From positions 49,647-113,646 of the forward strand of contig JANPBM010000056.1 in NCBI GenBank assembly GCA_031430435.1: DNA of 64,000 nt. Direction: 5' to 3'. The notes beneath the pieces were generated by a model that searched no databases, was not told the DNA's origin, and saw only the letters and a program-made list of their open reading frames with translations. A program made the position numbers and the translations under genes. Below, piece after piece: positions 17,439 to 26,004 of the stretch. The stretch's first letter is position 1, and every line of letters starts with the position of its first letter. The stretch is from JANNVK01 sp031430435 (GTDB lineage Bacteria > Acidobacteriota > Blastocatellia > Pyrinomonadales > Pyrinomonadaceae).

Positions 17439-18137
17439 ATGAAAATCAACGCAATTCTGCTCGACATCGAAGGCACAACCACGCCGCTCGATTTTGTTTG
17501 CCAAACACTTTTTCCGTTTGCAAAATCAAACATCGACGATTTTGCGTGTAACCATTTTAATCAAATTACAAATGAAATTTCACAACTTGAAATCGAACAT
17601 TCAAACGAAGAGGTTTATGCGGAAATCTTTGATAAAAACTCGCCCGCATCAGTCGCAAATTATTTGAAATACTTGATTGAAGTTGACCGTAAGTCCACAC
17701 CGCTCAAGTCTTTGCAAGGAAAAATCTGGCAACTCGGTTATGAATCAAACGAACTGAAAAGCGTTGTGTTCGATGATGTTCCGAATGCTTTCAAACGTTG
17801 GCAAAACATCGGGAAACCGATTGCGATTTATTCGTCGGGCAGTATTTTGGCGCAAAAATTGATTTTCAAACACGGTAATTTCGGCGATTTAACCTCGTAT
17901 ATTTCTAATTATTTCGACACCAATATCGGCGGAAAACGCGAGGTTGAAAGCTATCGAAAAATTGCTGCGACAATGAATTTATCGCCCGCCGAAATTTTGT
18001 TTGTGTCCGATATTGTCGAAGAACTCGACGCGGCAAAGTCCGCAAACTTTCAAACCGCGCTTTCAATTCGGGCGGGAAATGCGGAAATCGGCAAGCAAAA
18101 TTCGCACAAAATTATTTATAATTTTGATGAATTGTAA
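17439..18137 (+). CDS. mtnC: Enolase-phosphatase E1 (methionine salvage)
   Basis: A HAD-superfamily enzyme that enolises and dephosphorylates 2,3-diketo-5-methylthiopentyl-1-phosphate in recycling of methylthioadenosine. 232 residues. HAD motif I reads LLDIEGTTTPLDF, the diagnostic MtnC sequence; motif II is IYSSGSILAQ and the acidic motif is FVSDIVEELDAA. Only 5 bases separate it from lysC, linking aspartate-family synthesis with methionine recycling. No other mtn gene is in the window. Confidence 0.93.
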   Translation: MKINAILLDIEGTTTPLDFVCQTLFPFAKSNIDDFACNHFNQITNEISQLEIEHSNEEVYAEIFDKNSPASVANYLKYLIEVDRKSTPLKSLQGKIWQLGYESNELKSVVFDDVPNAFKRWQNIGKPIAIYSSGSILAQKLIFKHGNFGDLTSYISNYFDTNIGGKREVESYRKIAATMNLSPAEILFVSDIVEELDAAKSANFQTALSIRAGNAEIGKQNSHKIIYNFDEL

Positions 18138-18367
18138 AAAATAGATTTTTGACGACGCAGGATTACTGTAAAATAAAGAAGAACGCAAGAGAGTTTCCAC
18201 GGATGTCCGTTTTTCGCTTTTTTAAGAAAATTATTTGATAACTTTGTCGAAACAAACATCATTCAGCCGATTACAGAGCAAGGTTTTTTTCAAGTAAAAA
18301 CAAATATGTCGATTGTTTTCGGGCTTGAATGTTCATAAAATCATTTAACCGGTAATATTTAGGGCAG

Positions 18368-19210
18368 ATGAAAGTTTTAATTACAGGCGCCAACGGAATG
18401 GTGGCGCGGGCGACAATCAAACATTGTCAAAGTCTCGGCGACGAGGTTTCAAGTTTTAATCGGCAACAACTCGATATTGCCGATTTCAGCCGAGTCAGCG
18501 AAGTATTCAAGGGCGAAAATCCCGATGCCGTCATAAATTGTGCGGCTTATACAGACGTTGACGGTTCGGAAACCAACCGCGAAATTTGCTATCGGGCAAA
18601 TTCGCAAGGTGTCGAAAATTTGGCGTTGGCGTGCAAGGGAATTGACGCTCGGTTCGTGACGATTTCAACCGATTATGTGTTTGACGGAATAAACAAAGGC
18701 TTTTATACGCAACGAGATACGCCAAATCCGTTGAGCGTTTACGGGCAATCGAAACTTGACGGCGAACAACGCGCAAGAAACGCTTACGCCCGTTCGATAA
18801 TCGTCAGAAGCGGTTGGATTTACGGTCATCACGGCACAAATTTTTTATCTGTCATGCACAATTTTTTGGCGGACAGAAAAAATATCAAGGCGATTTTCGA
18901 CTCTTACGGAACGCCGACTTTTGCCGATGATTTAGCCGTTCGTCTGCGTGAATCAGCCGAACTCGATTTGCCGAATATCTACCACGTTACAAATTCGGGC
19001 GAAGGTACCAGTTATGCGGGGTTTGCGGAAAAAGTGTGCGAGATAAAAGGTTTTGACAAAAAGCTGCTCGATTTTGCCGAATCAAATAGTTTGAAACGTC
19101 CCGCGCCGCGACCGCAAAATTCAAAAATGGCGTGTTTATTCAGTGAAAAATGCGGACTGAAACCGTTGCCGAACTGGGAAACCGCTCTCGAAATATTTTT
19201 ACAAACCTGA
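18368..19210 (+). CDS. rfbD: dTDP-4-dehydrorhamnose reductase
   Basis: Last step of dTDP-L-rhamnose synthesis for surface polysaccharide. 280 residues with an SDR fold. The NAD(P)-binding TGANGMVA is at the N-terminus, NCAAYTDVD follows, the catalytic YGQSK is after VSTDYVFDG-type sequence (here ISTDYVFDG), and the substrate-side RSGWIYG is present. The upstream 230 bases hold no gene; CCGGTAATAT lies 9 bases before the start and may be a -10 region. The other rfb genes are not nearby. Confidence 0.93.
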   Translation: MKVLITGANGMVARATIKHCQSLGDEVSSFNRQQLDIADFSRVSEVFKGENPDAVINCAAYTDVDGSETNREICYRANSQGVENLALACKGIDARFVTISTDYVFDGINKGFYTQRDTPNPLSVYGQSKLDGEQRARNAYARSIIVRSGWIYGHHGTNFLSVMHNFLADRKNIKAIFDSYGTPTFADDLAVRLRESAELDLPNIYHVTNSGEGTSYAGFAEKVCEIKGFDKKLLDFAESNSLKRPAPRPQNSKMACLFSEKCGLKPLPNWETALEIFLQT

Positions 19211-19217
19211 TTTACGC

Positions 19218-19249
19218 TTGACAAATTATTAGAATTAGAATTATTCTAA
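19218..19249 (+). promoter_or_regulatory. perR promoter with PerR-type operator
   Basis: TTGACA (19218-19223) and TATTCT (19242-19247, spacing 18) overlap TTAGAATTATTCTAA (19235-19249). That 15-mer is a perfect 7-1-7 inverted repeat of the Fur/PerR-box form. The operator covers the -10, so the regulator should repress its own gene. A period-6 CTAAGT repeat fills 19246-19269 up to the start codon. Confidence 0.75.
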
Positions 19250-19270
19250 GTCTAAGTCTAAGTTTAGGTT

Positions 19271-19669
19271 ATGATTCATACAAACGATAAAAGTTCAGGT
19301 TTGACGAAACAGCGTGAAGTTGTTTTGCAGGTAATCGGCGAAGCGACCGAGCATCTGACGGCGAACGAAGTTTTCGACGAAGCCAAACGGTTGTTACCGA
19401 CGATCAGTTTTGCGACCGTTTATAATTCGTTGCGGTACTTAAAAGATGTCGGACACATTGCCGAAATTCAATTCGGGAACGGAGCAACTCGTTTTGATAA
19501 AACAACTTCGCGGCACGACCACGCCTTGTGCGTAAAGTGCGGAAAGTTGGTTGATATGCACATCGAATTGCCGGTTGAGGTGGTTAAATTTGCCGCCGAT
19601 TTCTCTAAATTCAAACTTGAATCAATCGAATTAACCTTGCGTGGATTATGTCCCGAATGCAGTAAATAA
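19271..19669 (+). CDS. perR: Fur-family peroxide-type regulator (PerR-like)
   Basis: 132 residues. A winged-helix DNA-binding domain (LTKQREVVLQVIGE, ISFATVYNSLRYLKDVG) is followed by a metal-binding dimerisation domain. That domain carries RHDHALCVKCGKLVDMH and LCPECSK, giving the CxxC...CxxC structural zinc site of PerR/Fur. Next to a 2-Cys peroxiredoxin and with a 7-1-7 box in its promoter, it is best read as a peroxide sensor. The Asp/His set that separates PerR from Fur cannot be settled by eye. It ends 47 bases before the peroxiredoxin gene. Confidence 0.88.
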   Translation: MIHTNDKSSGLTKQREVVLQVIGEATEHLTANEVFDEAKRLLPTISFATVYNSLRYLKDVGHIAEIQFGNGATRFDKTTSRHDHALCVKCGKLVDMHIELPVEVVKFAADFSKFKLESIELTLRGLCPECSK

Positions 19670-19716
19670 AACTTTTGGAATCTTAAATAAATTAAATAAG
19701 GAAACTATAAAAAATT

Positions 19717-20274
19717 ATGTCAACAGAAACAACAATCGCAAAAGTCGGAAAACCGGCACCGGATTTTAACTTGCCTTCGACCAAAAATATGGAAACGTTG
19801 GGCGAAAACCTCAGCCTTGCCGATTACAAAGGTAAATGGTTGATTTTATTGTTTTACCCGCTCGATTTTACATTTGTCTGCCCGACGGAATTGACCGCAT
19901 TTTCGGATAGAATCGAAGAAATCAACGGCATTGGAGCAGAAATTTTGGGCGTTTCAACCGATTCGGTTCACTCGCATCGGGCTTGGGTCAAAACCCCGCG
20001 CGACCAAAACGGCATCGAAGGCTTGGCTTATCCGTTAATTTCGGACGTTGCCGGAAAATTGGCTCGTCAGTATAATATACTGGTCGAAGAAGCAAATATT
20101 GCCTTGCGCGGACTTTTTATCATCAATCCGGACGGGATTTTGCAATATGCCGTCGTCCACGATTTGAACATCGGACGTTCGGTTGACGAAACTTTGCGTG
20201 TTTTACAAGGTTTGCAAACAGGCGGATTATGTTCGGCTGACTGGACACCGGGACAAGCGAATTTGAAAGTGTAA
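19717..20274 (+). CDS. Typical 2-Cys peroxiredoxin (AhpC/TSA family)
   Basis: 185 residues. Reduces H2O2 and organic peroxides in the cytosol. The peroxidatic Cys is in DFTFVCPTELTAFSD and the resolving Cys in the C-terminal GGLCSADWTPGQ. The C-terminal YF motif is absent, so it may be relatively resistant to over-oxidation. It follows the PerR-like gene and is presumably under its control. No ahpF is nearby; electron supply could come from thioredoxin or the TlpA-like protein downstream. Confidence 0.93.
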   Translation: MSTETTIAKVGKPAPDFNLPSTKNMETLGENLSLADYKGKWLILLFYPLDFTFVCPTELTAFSDRIEEINGIGAEILGVSTDSVHSHRAWVKTPRDQNGIEGLAYPLISDVAGKLARQYNILVEEANIALRGLFIINPDGILQYAVVHDLNIGRSVDETLRVLQGLQTGGLCSADWTPGQANLKV

Positions 20275-20323
20275 TTTGATGATTTTTTCATTGAATTATT
20301 TATTCGTTGAAAAAAATTTACAG

Positions 20324-20389
20324 CCGATTGAGTCAGCAAAAAGTAATGAATCAACGATTCAATCAACCAATGACTCAATCGGTTTTTTA
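20324..20389 (+). terminator. Long-arm terminator between peroxiredoxin and tlpA-like genes
   Basis: Perfect 12-bp arms CCGATTGAGTCA (20324-20335) and TGACTCAATCGG (20372-20383) are followed by TTTTTT. The loop itself contains a GAATC/GATTC hairpin. It should limit read-through from the perR-peroxiredoxin unit into the next gene. Confidence 0.75.
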
Positions 20390-20404
20390 TCGGAGTAAAA
20401 ATAT

Positions 20405-20866
20405 ATGCCAATGCGAATAGGCGAAGAAATGCCGACATTTGACGGTGCCACCGAATTTTTGAACGGCGAATTAAAAATTGAAAAAGGTCAGCCGACCTTG
20501 GTGCATTTTTGGGCGACCAGTTGCGGAATCTGCAAAGAAAAAATGCCGCAGTTGCGAGAATTGATTACCGAAAACGGTGCGAAAGGTTTGCAAACCGTAG
20601 CGATTCATATGCCGCGTTACGAAGCCGACACAGATATGAATGTCGTGCGTGAAACTGTTGAAAAGCAAGGAATTACAGAAGTTTGCGCGATTGATAACAA
20701 GCATCAATTAAAAGATGCGTTCAAAAACGAGCAAGGCTGGGTGCCGGTTTATTATTTGTTCGATGCGGACGGAAAACTGAAATCTCGGGCGGCGGGCGAA
20801 TTCGGAATCGGACTTTTGAAAACGGCTTTAGACAAAATTTTTGCCGAAAAACCGGCAACCGCGTAA
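20405..20866 (+). CDS. TlpA-like thioredoxin-fold protein
   Basis: 153 residues with the redox-active CxxC in HFWATSCGICKEKMPQL and a cis-Pro region near GWVPVYYLFDADG. There is no signal peptide, unlike exported TlpA/ResA proteins, so it should work in the cytosol. Probably a thiol-disulfide reductant or an acceptor linked to the peroxiredoxin upstream. Separated from that gene by a terminator but with its own CGGAG ribosome site. Confidence 0.85.
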   Translation: MPMRIGEEMPTFDGATEFLNGELKIEKGQPTLVHFWATSCGICKEKMPQLRELITENGAKGLQTVAIHMPRYEADTDMNVVRETVEKQGITEVCAIDNKHQLKDAFKNEQGWVPVYYLFDADGKLKSRAAGEFGIGLLKTALDKIFAEKPATA

Positions 20867-20869
20867 TAA

Positions 20870-20928
20870 CCGCAAACCAAGGAAAATAAAAAGAGCAGTG
20901 AACTTTAGAAAAGTTTGCGGCTTTTTTT
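20870..20928 (+). terminator. Terminator after the tlpA-like gene
   Basis: CCGCAAAC (20870-20877) pairs with GTTTGCGG (20913-20920), followed by CTTTTTTT. Confidence 0.75.
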
Positions 20929-21059
20929 ATTTTTTGTCCAAACTCCGCTTTAAGGTCAGTTTTTTCAATGATTTTATAAATGCCGCGTTTGCCCAATCTA
21001 ATTCGGACAGGTTTTTCACAAAACTGCGTTTGTAATGTTATCATTATTTTTGAAAGGCG

Positions 21060-21491
21060 ATGAAGAACGACACTTCCGAATTTACAATCGACACCGATAA
21101 AAGTCTTTTACAAATTGATGTAATTCACGAATTTTTGTCGAAAGAATCTTATTGGGCAAAAGACAGAACGTTTGAACAAACGAAACGCGCAATCGAAAAT
21201 TCGCTTTGTTTCGGGGTTTATTTTGCCACCCGACAAATCGGTTTCGCCCGCGTTATTTCGGATTTCACCACGTTCGCTTATATTGGCGATGTCTTTATTT
21301 TACAAGAGTTTCGCGGAATTGGTTTGAGTAAATTGTTGATGAAAACAATAGTTTCACACCAAGATTTACAAGGCTTGCGGCGGTGGGTTTTAGCCACCAA
21401 AGACGCACACGGACTTTATGAACAATTCAACTTTTCAGGTTTGAAATTTCCCGAACGTTGGATGGAAAAAACTGCGCCGAACGCTTATTGA
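21060..21491 (+). CDS. GNAT family N-acetyltransferase
   Basis: 143 residues with acetyl-CoA-binding motif A (YIGDVFILQEFRGIGLSKLL) and the C-terminal GLYEQFNF strand-helix. It resembles small cytosolic GNATs of the YjdJ/PhnO type. Substrate unknown. It stands alone after a terminator. Confidence 0.85.
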   Translation: MKNDTSEFTIDTDKSLLQIDVIHEFLSKESYWAKDRTFEQTKRAIENSLCFGVYFATRQIGFARVISDFTTFAYIGDVFILQEFRGIGLSKLLMKTIVSHQDLQGLRRWVLATKDAHGLYEQFNFSGLKFPERWMEKTAPNAY

Positions 21492-21607
21492 AAAACAAAA
21501 TATAAGCGGACAAGCAAGGCGTTTACGGTTTATTGATTTTCTTTGATTAAAAAAGTTGCAGGTTTATAACAATCAACTCCTAACTTTTCACTTTTTAATT
21601 TACATAT

Positions 21608-23137
21608 ATGAAACGTCCTTTAGTACTGATAATTTTAAGCGGTTGGGGTTATTCGCCAAGTCGCGAAGGCAACGCGATTGCACTCGCCAATACGCCCAAT
21701 TACGATCTGCTTTCGACCAATTATCCGTTGACTTTGCTGGCGGCAGCGGGCGAAGCCGTCGGATTGTCGAATAAGGCGGTCGGTGATTCGGAAATCGGAC
21801 ATCGGACAATCGGCGCGGGGCGAATTCAACGCGCGGGTTTGTCGAAAATAAACGACGCGGTTAAATCCGACGCTTTTTCGTCCAATAAAGTTTTGCTTGA
21901 AGCAATGCAAAAAGCAAAAAAAACAAACCTGCATCTGATCGGCTTACTTTCCGACGGCGATGTTCATTCGTCGCAAAATCATCTTTTCGAGTTGATTCGG
22001 TTGGCGAAAAAATGCGGAGTCGAAAATGTTTTTGTTCACGCCACGCTTGACGGACGAGATGTTTTGCCGAATTCGGCGGAAATTTATGTCGAAGCGTTGG
22101 AAATAAAAATGGCGGACATCGGACTCGGCAAACTCGCGACACTGTGCGGGCGAAAATGGACGATGGATAAATCGAACCGGTGGGAACGCACCGCCCGTGC
22201 TTACACAATGCTCGTTCACGCGGAAGGCGAACAGGCTTTCGATGCCGTAAACGCTATTCGCGGCAACTATTTACGCAATATTTCGGACGATGAAATCGAG
22301 CCGATTGTGTTGCTTTCCAGCCCGAAAACGCCGGTTGCCGTACTGAAAGACGATGATGTCGTGATTTTTTTCAATCATCGCGGCGACCGCATTAAACAAA
22401 TGGCGCAAGCCGTCGCGTTTGCCGATGCCGAAGGCGTTTCGACAACAAACAAACCGAAAGTTCACACTGTTTGTTTGACCGAATATGATGCGACGTTTAA
22501 TTTGCCGGTTGCTTTTACCGACCGCGAAGAGATGAAAAATACGCTCGCCCAAGTATTTTCAGACCAAGGGATTTTGAATTGTCGAATTACCGAAACCGAT
22601 AAATATGCCCATGTAACGCACGTTTTTAACGGCGGCGAAGAACACGAATACGCTTGCGAACAACTGATTTTGCTGCAAACCGACAAACTCGGCGAAACGT
22701 TGCCCGAAATGTCGAGTTACAAAATTACCGACAAACTTTTGCGCGGTATCGAAGCGGGCGAAAATGATGTTTTTATCCTTAATTTCCCCGCCGCCGACAC
22801 GCTTGCCCAAACCGGAAATTTGGAAAAAACGATTGAAGCGATTCAACACATTGACACCTGTTTGGGTGGAATCGCGGATAAAATTCGTGAAACTAACGGC
22901 GTTTTACTGATTACCTCCGACCACGGAAATTCGGAAGAACTGATTGACGAAAATCAAACTTTGAATAATTCAAACACAAAAAATCCTGTTCCTTTTCATC
23001 TCATCGACGATCGATTAAAAGACGCTAAACTCCGCGAAGACGGAACTTTAGCCGATATTGCTCCGACAATTCTCGGCATTCTCGGCATCGAAAAACCTTT
23101 GGAAATGACAGGCGATGATTTGCGTACGGAGAACTGA
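21608..23137 (+). CDS. gpmI: 2,3-bisphosphoglycerate-independent phosphoglycerate mutase, altered metal ligand
   Basis: Interconverts 3- and 2-phosphoglycerate. 509 residues of the alkaline-phosphatase superfamily. The phosphorylated Ser is in VGDSEIGHRTIGAGR (Ser61), with VHATLDGRDVLPNSA, RWERTARAY, NHRGDRIKQM and TSDHGNSEEL also present. The N-terminal metal-binding LDGWG of the family is here LSGWG, so the Asp ligand is Ser11 (codon AGC at 21638). The rest of the metal shell is present. It is either a variant enzyme or a paralogue of a canonical gpmI. The PBP4 gene starts 2 bases after its stop. Confidence 0.88.
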   Translation: MKRPLVLIILSGWGYSPSREGNAIALANTPNYDLLSTNYPLTLLAAAGEAVGLSNKAVGDSEIGHRTIGAGRIQRAGLSKINDAVKSDAFSSNKVLLEAMQKAKKTNLHLIGLLSDGDVHSSQNHLFELIRLAKKCGVENVFVHATLDGRDVLPNSAEIYVEALEIKMADIGLGKLATLCGRKWTMDKSNRWERTARAYTMLVHAEGEQAFDAVNAIRGNYLRNISDDEIEPIVLLSSPKTPVAVLKDDDVVIFFNHRGDRIKQMAQAVAFADAEGVSTTNKPKVHTVCLTEYDATFNLPVAFTDREEMKNTLAQVFSDQGILNCRITETDKYAHVTHVFNGGEEHEYACEQLILLQTDKLGETLPEMSSYKITDKLLRGIEAGENDVFILNFPAADTLAQTGNLEKTIEAIQHIDTCLGGIADKIRETNGVLLITSDHGNSEELIDENQTLNNSNTKNPVPFHLIDDRLKDAKLREDGTLADIAPTILGILGIEKPLEMTGDDLRTEN

Positions 23138-23139
23138 AA

Positions 23140-24669
23140 ATGGGAAACGGAAAGTGGAAAATTAAAAATTATTGGCAGTTGTCGGCAATTTTACAGGTTA
23201 TTTTTGTCGCCGCCTGTTTTAACGAGCAACCGAAACCAACCGAAACTCAGCCGATTCCGCAAAACGAAACTGTTTCCGTTCCGGCTTCAAACGTTAAACT
23301 TGCCGATAAATTGGTTGTTTCAAAGTTACCGGAAGATGTTGCGATACAAAATAAAATCTCGCAAACTATTGATTCGAGCGAGTTTGCGAACGCTCGTTGG
23401 GGAATTATCGTCATCAGTTTGAAAGACGGCAGAATTGTTGCGGCAAACGATGCGCAAAAACTTTTCAATCCGGCTTCAATCCAAAAAACTTTAACTTCGA
23501 TGGTTGCGTTAGATAAACTCGGCGGTGCTTTTCGTTGGAAAACGCAAGTTTTAGCCGAACAAAATATCGAAAACGGAATGCTTAACGGTGATTTAGTTCT
23601 TTACGGACAAGGTTCGCCCGACTTTGACGACGAAGCATTACAAAATATCGTTAATCAACTGCAAACAAAAGGCTTAAAGCGTGTAAAAGGTAAAATAGTC
23701 GGCGATGAAAGCTACTTCAAAGGCGACAAAATCGGCGACGGTTGGACGTGGAATGAACTGCAATGGTATTACGGCGCCGAAGCCTCAGCCTTAACTTTTA
23801 ACGAAAACCAAACAAATTTGAGTTTGCAAAACGGCAAACCCAAAGTTTCCGATGATTTTGTAATCGCAAAAGGTGAAGCAAAACCTGTCCAAGACATCGA
23901 AGCCGTCGGCGTAAAACGCGAACTCGGCGAAAACGAAGTTTATGTTTGGGGAAACGCAAACTCAATAGATGCAAGAATCAGCGTTTCGCATTCGGCGCTT
24001 TGGGCGAGCAAGAAGTTGAAAGAAAAGCTCGAAAAAGCCGGAATTACGGTTGACGGCGAAGCGGTAAAAAGTGATTGGAAAGACAATGTAAACCGCGAAA
24101 AATTCGGTGAACTGGCGAAAGTTGAAAGCAAAACTTTGGCGGAAATTGTCCGTAAAATGAACAAAGATTCGGTCAATTTATATGCCGAATTGATTTTGCG
24201 AACGCTCGGAAAACGTTTCGGCAACGAAGCACCCGACGAAAATCCGAAGTTTCAAAAACTTCGCGGCGATGATTCCGCAGGTGCAAGCGTGATCGTTAAA
24301 TGGTTAAAAGAGAACAAGTCAGCCGACGACGAAATACAAATTCACGATGGTTCAGGACTTTCGCGGCTCGATTTAGTTTCACCTGAAACTTTCGGTCGAG
24401 CGTTGGTTTTCGCAAATCAAGCGAAATTTGCCGAAACTTTCAAAACTTCGCTGCCGATTGCGGGCGTTGACGGCACGTTACGCGGGCGTTTGCGTGGCGA
24501 AAAAGTTGCCGCAAAAACCGGTTCGATGACCTTTATCAATTCAATCGCAGGTTACGCAAATAGTTCAACAGGCGAGAGTTACGCTTTCGCAGTCATTCTC
24601 AATAATGAAACTCGCAAGGCTGAATCAACTGAAACAATTGATTCGATTGTAAAAACTCTGTTACGCTGA
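23140..24669 (+). CDS. dacB: D-alanyl-D-alanine carboxypeptidase/endopeptidase, PBP4 type (lipoprotein)
   Basis: 509 residues of peptidase family S13. Trims pentapeptides or cleaves cross-links in peptidoglycan at the outer face of the inner membrane. The signal sequence ends in VAAC, a lipobox. Active-site motifs are SIQK (SxxK) in NPASIQKTLTSM, SVN (SxN) in KDSVNLYAELIL, and KTG in AAKTGSMTFINS. The inserted domain between SxxK and SxN is present. Near-overlap with gpmI suggests one transcript, continuing into the DUF2721 gene 4 bases on. Confidence 0.93.
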   Translation: MGNGKWKIKNYWQLSAILQVIFVAACFNEQPKPTETQPIPQNETVSVPASNVKLADKLVVSKLPEDVAIQNKISQTIDSSEFANARWGIIVISLKDGRIVAANDAQKLFNPASIQKTLTSMVALDKLGGAFRWKTQVLAEQNIENGMLNGDLVLYGQGSPDFDDEALQNIVNQLQTKGLKRVKGKIVGDESYFKGDKIGDGWTWNELQWYYGAEASALTFNENQTNLSLQNGKPKVSDDFVIAKGEAKPVQDIEAVGVKRELGENEVYVWGNANSIDARISVSHSALWASKKLKEKLEKAGITVDGEAVKSDWKDNVNREKFGELAKVESKTLAEIVRKMNKDSVNLYAELILRTLGKRFGNEAPDENPKFQKLRGDDSAGASVIVKWLKENKSADDEIQIHDGSGLSRLDLVSPETFGRALVFANQAKFAETFKTSLPIAGVDGTLRGRLRGEKVAAKTGSMTFINSIAGYANSSTGESYAFAVILNNETRKAESTETIDSIVKTLLR

Positions 24670-24673
24670 AACT

Positions 24674-25252
24674 ATGTATTTACAACTATTTGACGTAAAT
24701 CCGAGCGGTTTATCGTCAACCATCGAATTTTTAACCGCGATGATTACGCCGGCATTGCTGATTTCGGCTTCGGGAAGTTTAGTTTTATCAACTTCGACGC
24801 GACTTGGACGAGTAATCGACCGTTCGCGAGATTTAATAAAACGGCTTGACGATCTGATTTTGACCGACGACAAAGGTAAAATTCCTTATTATTCAAGGCG
24901 TTTGGAAGCAAATTTTGAACTGCTCGATAAAGTTACGAGTCGAGCGAGACTTTTGCAAAGAGCGATGGTGACGTTTTATATCAGCTTAGGTTTTTTTGTG
25001 CTGACCAGCGTCACAATCGGCGTTGTCGGGCTGATAGGTTCGTTGCGTTGGGTTCCGATTCCGGTTGGAATTATCGGGTTTTTGTTCACTTTTTACGGCA
25101 GTATTTTGATGATTAAAGAAGCAAGAATGGCGACAATTACCGTCAATACCGAGATGGATTACACTTGGGAAATAGCCAAAAAACTTGCTCCGGCGGAAAT
25201 TGTCAGCAAATATAACGTCAATAAAGAAGGCGAATTGCACCGAACTGATTAA
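24674..25252 (+). CDS. DUF2721 membrane protein
   Basis: 192 residues with the DUF2721 layout. An N-terminal hydrophobic helix (TAMITPALLISASGSLVLS) leads into a conserved cytoplasmic Arg-rich segment (STRLGRVIDRSRDLI). Two further membrane segments (about 98-122 and 128-150) follow. Function of the family is unknown. It sits at the end of the gpmI-dacB unit. Confidence 0.85.
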   Translation: MYLQLFDVNPSGLSSTIEFLTAMITPALLISASGSLVLSTSTRLGRVIDRSRDLIKRLDDLILTDDKGKIPYYSRRLEANFELLDKVTSRARLLQRAMVTFYISLGFFVLTSVTIGVVGLIGSLRWVPIPVGIIGFLFTFYGSILMIKEARMATITVNTEMDYTWEIAKKLAPAEIVSKYNVNKEGELHRTD

Positions 25253-25272
25253 AAATCGCTACAACATTTTCT

Positions 25273-25309
25273 ATGCGGATAAAGATTTTTTCTTCGTCCG
25301 TATTTTTTT
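25273..25309 (+). terminator. Probable terminator after DUF2721
   Basis: ATGCGGA (25273-25279) pairs with TCCGTAT (25297-25303) with one mismatch, strengthened by an inner AAGA/TCTT. It is followed by TTTTTT. Confidence 0.55.
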
Positions 25310-25357
25310 GACCTTTTTTCACAATATTTTTAGCGATTGGTTGTAGGAGTTAATTTT

Positions 25358-25846
25358 ATGAATTTCAAATACTTGTTACTTTTAATCGTAATGTGTCTAT
25401 TTATCAACAATTGCAAAGTTGACGAAGCCGTTAATAATTCAAATAAACCGGTTCCGAATCCGCCGAGCGTCAACAAACCGGTCGCCAATATCGAAAAGTC
25501 CGAACCTGTTTCAAACGACAAAGTTTTTTCGTCTATCGAAACGCCGAAGGACACGTTCAAATCGCATTACGCGGCACTAGCGGCAAACAACGACGAATTA
25601 CTGCGAAAAACGCTTGCCGCCGGAATGCTGAGTCTTTACGGAGGACTTTTTCCCGATCAAAAAATCATTGAAATAATGCGTGACACCCTGAAAAGACAAG
25701 GTGAAACGACCGATATGCCCGAAGTTATTTCAGAAAAAATTAATGGGGATAATGCAGTGATCAAATGGAAAGCCAACGATCAGTCTATCAACGAACAGCC
25801 GCTGGTAAAAGAAAAAGACGGATGGAAAATGGCAATGTCGAAATAA
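25358..25846 (+). CDS. Small lipoprotein, DUF4878-like
   Basis: 162 residues from ATG 25358, chosen over an in-frame TTG at 25337 because AGGAG lies 8 bases upstream. A hydrophobic signal ends FINNC, probably a lipobox. A Pro/Asn-rich linker follows, then about 95 residues (TPKDTFKSHYAALAANNDE... to KEKDGWKMAMSK). The pattern of these, a helical start and a final 'W+' strand, resembles SnoaL-like/DUF4878 lipoprotein domains. No enzymatic residues are apparent. Confidence 0.7.
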   Translation: MNFKYLLLLIVMCLFINNCKVDEAVNNSNKPVPNPPSVNKPVANIEKSEPVSNDKVFSSIETPKDTFKSHYAALAANNDELLRKTLAAGMLSLYGGLFPDQKIIEIMRDTLKRQGETTDMPEVISEKINGDNAVIKWKANDQSINEQPLVKEKDGWKMAMSK

Positions 25847-25921
25847 AAACTAAAATTCGGCAGTCTTTGATTGAATCGATTTGAATAAGCGGTTTTTTTC
25901 AAATTCGAGGAAAAAACTAAA

Positions 25922-25990
25922 ATGATTCTAATACATCTGCTTGGACAAGCAATTTTAGGCTTCGCAGTCATGAGGTTTTTCGATTACTAA
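25922..25990 (+). pseudogene. Partial duplicate of the start of the GlsB-like gene
   Basis: A 22-codon frame encoding MILIHLLGQAILGF then diverging. Its first 14 codons closely match those of the membrane-protein gene at 26707 (MTLLHLLGQAILGF), including an identical block GCAATTTTAGGCTTCG. After that block the frame stops. It looks like the remnant of a local duplication rather than a working gene. Confidence 0.6.
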
Positions 25991-26004
25991 AAAGAAGAAA
26001 AATT

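Noticed and set aside
18138..18367. ACGGATGTCCGT hairpin followed by T's after mtnC
   Set aside because: The stem is only five pairs with a two-base loop; not convincing as a terminator.
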